Position numbers and translations under genes: made by a program
In this document: positions 63,371 through 64,000 of the stretch, piece by piece
How positions within the stretch are numbered: position 1 is the first letter of the stretch
Layout of the letters: each line of letters opens with the position of its first letter
Notes under the pieces: generated by a model
The model's input: only the letters and a program-made list of their open reading frames with translations
Told to the model about the DNA's origin: nothing
The model's database searches: none
Source of the DNA: Klebsiella planticola ATCC 33531
GTDB taxonomy: Bacteria > Pseudomonadota > Gammaproteobacteria > Enterobacterales > Enterobacteriaceae
Length of the DNA stretch: 64,000 nucleotides
Direction of reading: 5' to 3'
Assembly: GCF_000735435.1 (NCBI RefSeq)
Contig: NZ_JMPP01000066.1
Location: forward strand, 1 to 64,000

Positions 63371-63961
63371 ATGAAATATCAGGCTCTTTTCCTGGCGTCA
63401 GCGCTGGCGCTGGCCGGCTGTAGCGCCCAGGGTGATACCGCCAGCCAGCAGCGCGCCAGTATCCAAAAAATACGCAGCGAAACGCTGAGCAAACTCTATT
63501 CGCTCTACCCGGAAGCCCGTAGCGATATCCAGCACGCCGATGGCTATGCCGTATTTGCCAGCAACAGCAGCAAAATTCTGGTATTAGGATTTGGCAGCGG
63601 CTACGGCGTGGTTAGAGACCTGCGCACCGGCAAAGATACCTATATGAAAATGGCCCAGGGCGGCGCGGGGCTGGGGATGGGCGTGAAGCAGCAGCGTACC
63701 GTACTGGTGTTCCACGATAAAGCGGCACTTCATACCTTTATTACCCAGGGCTATATGGTTGGCGCAGACGCTAATGCCGCGGCGAAATATGATGATAAAG
63801 GTGTCGCGCCGGTCGCTGCCTCAGCAAGCGGCGTTGCCAAGGATACCTCTTCGCTGCCGTCGAAAGTGAACGTTTATGAAATTACCGAGAAAGGGCTGGC
63901 CGCTCAGGCGATGCTCAATGGCTATAAGTACTGGCCGGATGAGGAGCTGAATAAAAGATAG
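63371..63961 (+). CDS. Exported lipoprotein, SYLF/Ysc84-like
   Basis: The 196-residue product has a lipoprotein signal (MKYQALFLASALALAGC, lipidated at Cys17) and a mature domain with KLYSLYPEARSDIQHADGYAVF and the glycine-rich MAQGGAGLGMGVKQQ that resembles SYLF/Ysc84 lipid-binding domains. It is presumably anchored in the outer membrane. The ATG at 63371 lacks a strong ribosome site. Function is unknown; envelope or phospholipid interaction is the family expectation. The gene is complete, ending 40 bp before the window end. Confidence 0.78.
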   Translation: MKYQALFLASALALAGCSAQGDTASQQRASIQKIRSETLSKLYSLYPEARSDIQHADGYAVFASNSSKILVLGFGSGYGVVRDLRTGKDTYMKMAQGGAGLGMGVKQQRTVLVFHDKAALHTFITQGYMVGADANAAAKYDDKGVAPVAASASGVAKDTSSLPSKVNVYEITEKGLAAQAMLNGYKYWPDEELNKR

Positions 63962-64000
63962 ACCTCACGGAATAAACAGGTCACCCGGCGGTAATCCCCT

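Overview
The window looks like chromosomal DNA of a Klebsiella-type enterobacterium (Klebsiella or Raoultella). The evidence is a ramR-romA-ramA multidrug-resistance regulatory locus, an atsB-atsA-moaE-moaF monoamine-regulon cluster, and a core of ybdK, ybdJ, ybdF, nfsB, ybdG and pheP in the same relative order and orientation as in E. coli. GC is high and even, except for AT-rich intergenic stretches near 22.4-22.9, 54.6-54.8 and 62.8-63.2 kb. No rRNA, tRNA, insertion sequence, phage gene or CRISPR array was seen.

Layout. 0-5 kb: a polar amino-acid ABC transporter (minus strand) divergent from a MocR-type regulator, with REP/BIME repeats on both sides. 5-13.1 kb: a seven-gene minus-strand operon for an oligopeptide-type ABC importer plus an amidase and a carbamoylase-type hydrolase. 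13.4-23.2 kb: ybdK, a YigE-like exported protein, an RND efflux pair, a SERCA-like P-type ATPase, an unlisted 36-residue membrane micropeptide, and ybdJ. 23.1-27 kb: a periplasmic Fes-like esterase divergent from a siderophore receptor across a Fur-box-like site. 27-30.5 kb: ramA, romA and ramR with a perfect RamR operator, then ybdF and nfsB. 30.5-35.3 kb: a DUF2157 membrane protein, an XRE/MmyB-type regulator, a 14-TM exporter and ybdG. 35.3-40.4 kb: a LacI regulator, a lipoprotein, and a dehydrogenase-isomerase-permease operon preceded by two identical perfect palindromes. 40.5-45.6 kb: pheP, a second TonB-dependent receptor and a YncE-like lipoprotein behind a second Fur box. 45.8-60.7 kb: an amine-degradation region. 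60.8-64 kb: a solute-binding protein with an M20 amidohydrolase, and an exported lipoprotein.

How the genes may work together. The 45.8-60.7 kb region carries a FeaB-like aldehyde dehydrogenase, an FAD amine oxidase-like protein, a cupin, an APC permease, an unknown protein, a class II histone-deacetylase-like amidohydrolase with an MFS transporter, a MoaR-like LuxR regulator, the Ser-type arylsulfatase with its radical-SAM maturase, MoaE, MoaF and an aldo/keto reductase. A 16-bp dyad, TCGTYC-N4-GRACGA, occurs at the divergent aldehyde dehydrogenase/FAD oxidase promoter (two adjoining copies), before atsB and before moaE. I infer that these units form one regulon. A plausible role is removing sulfate and acetyl groups from conjugated amines, then importing and oxidising the free amine. 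This shared operator and the micropeptide beside the P-type ATPase are the observations most worth following up.
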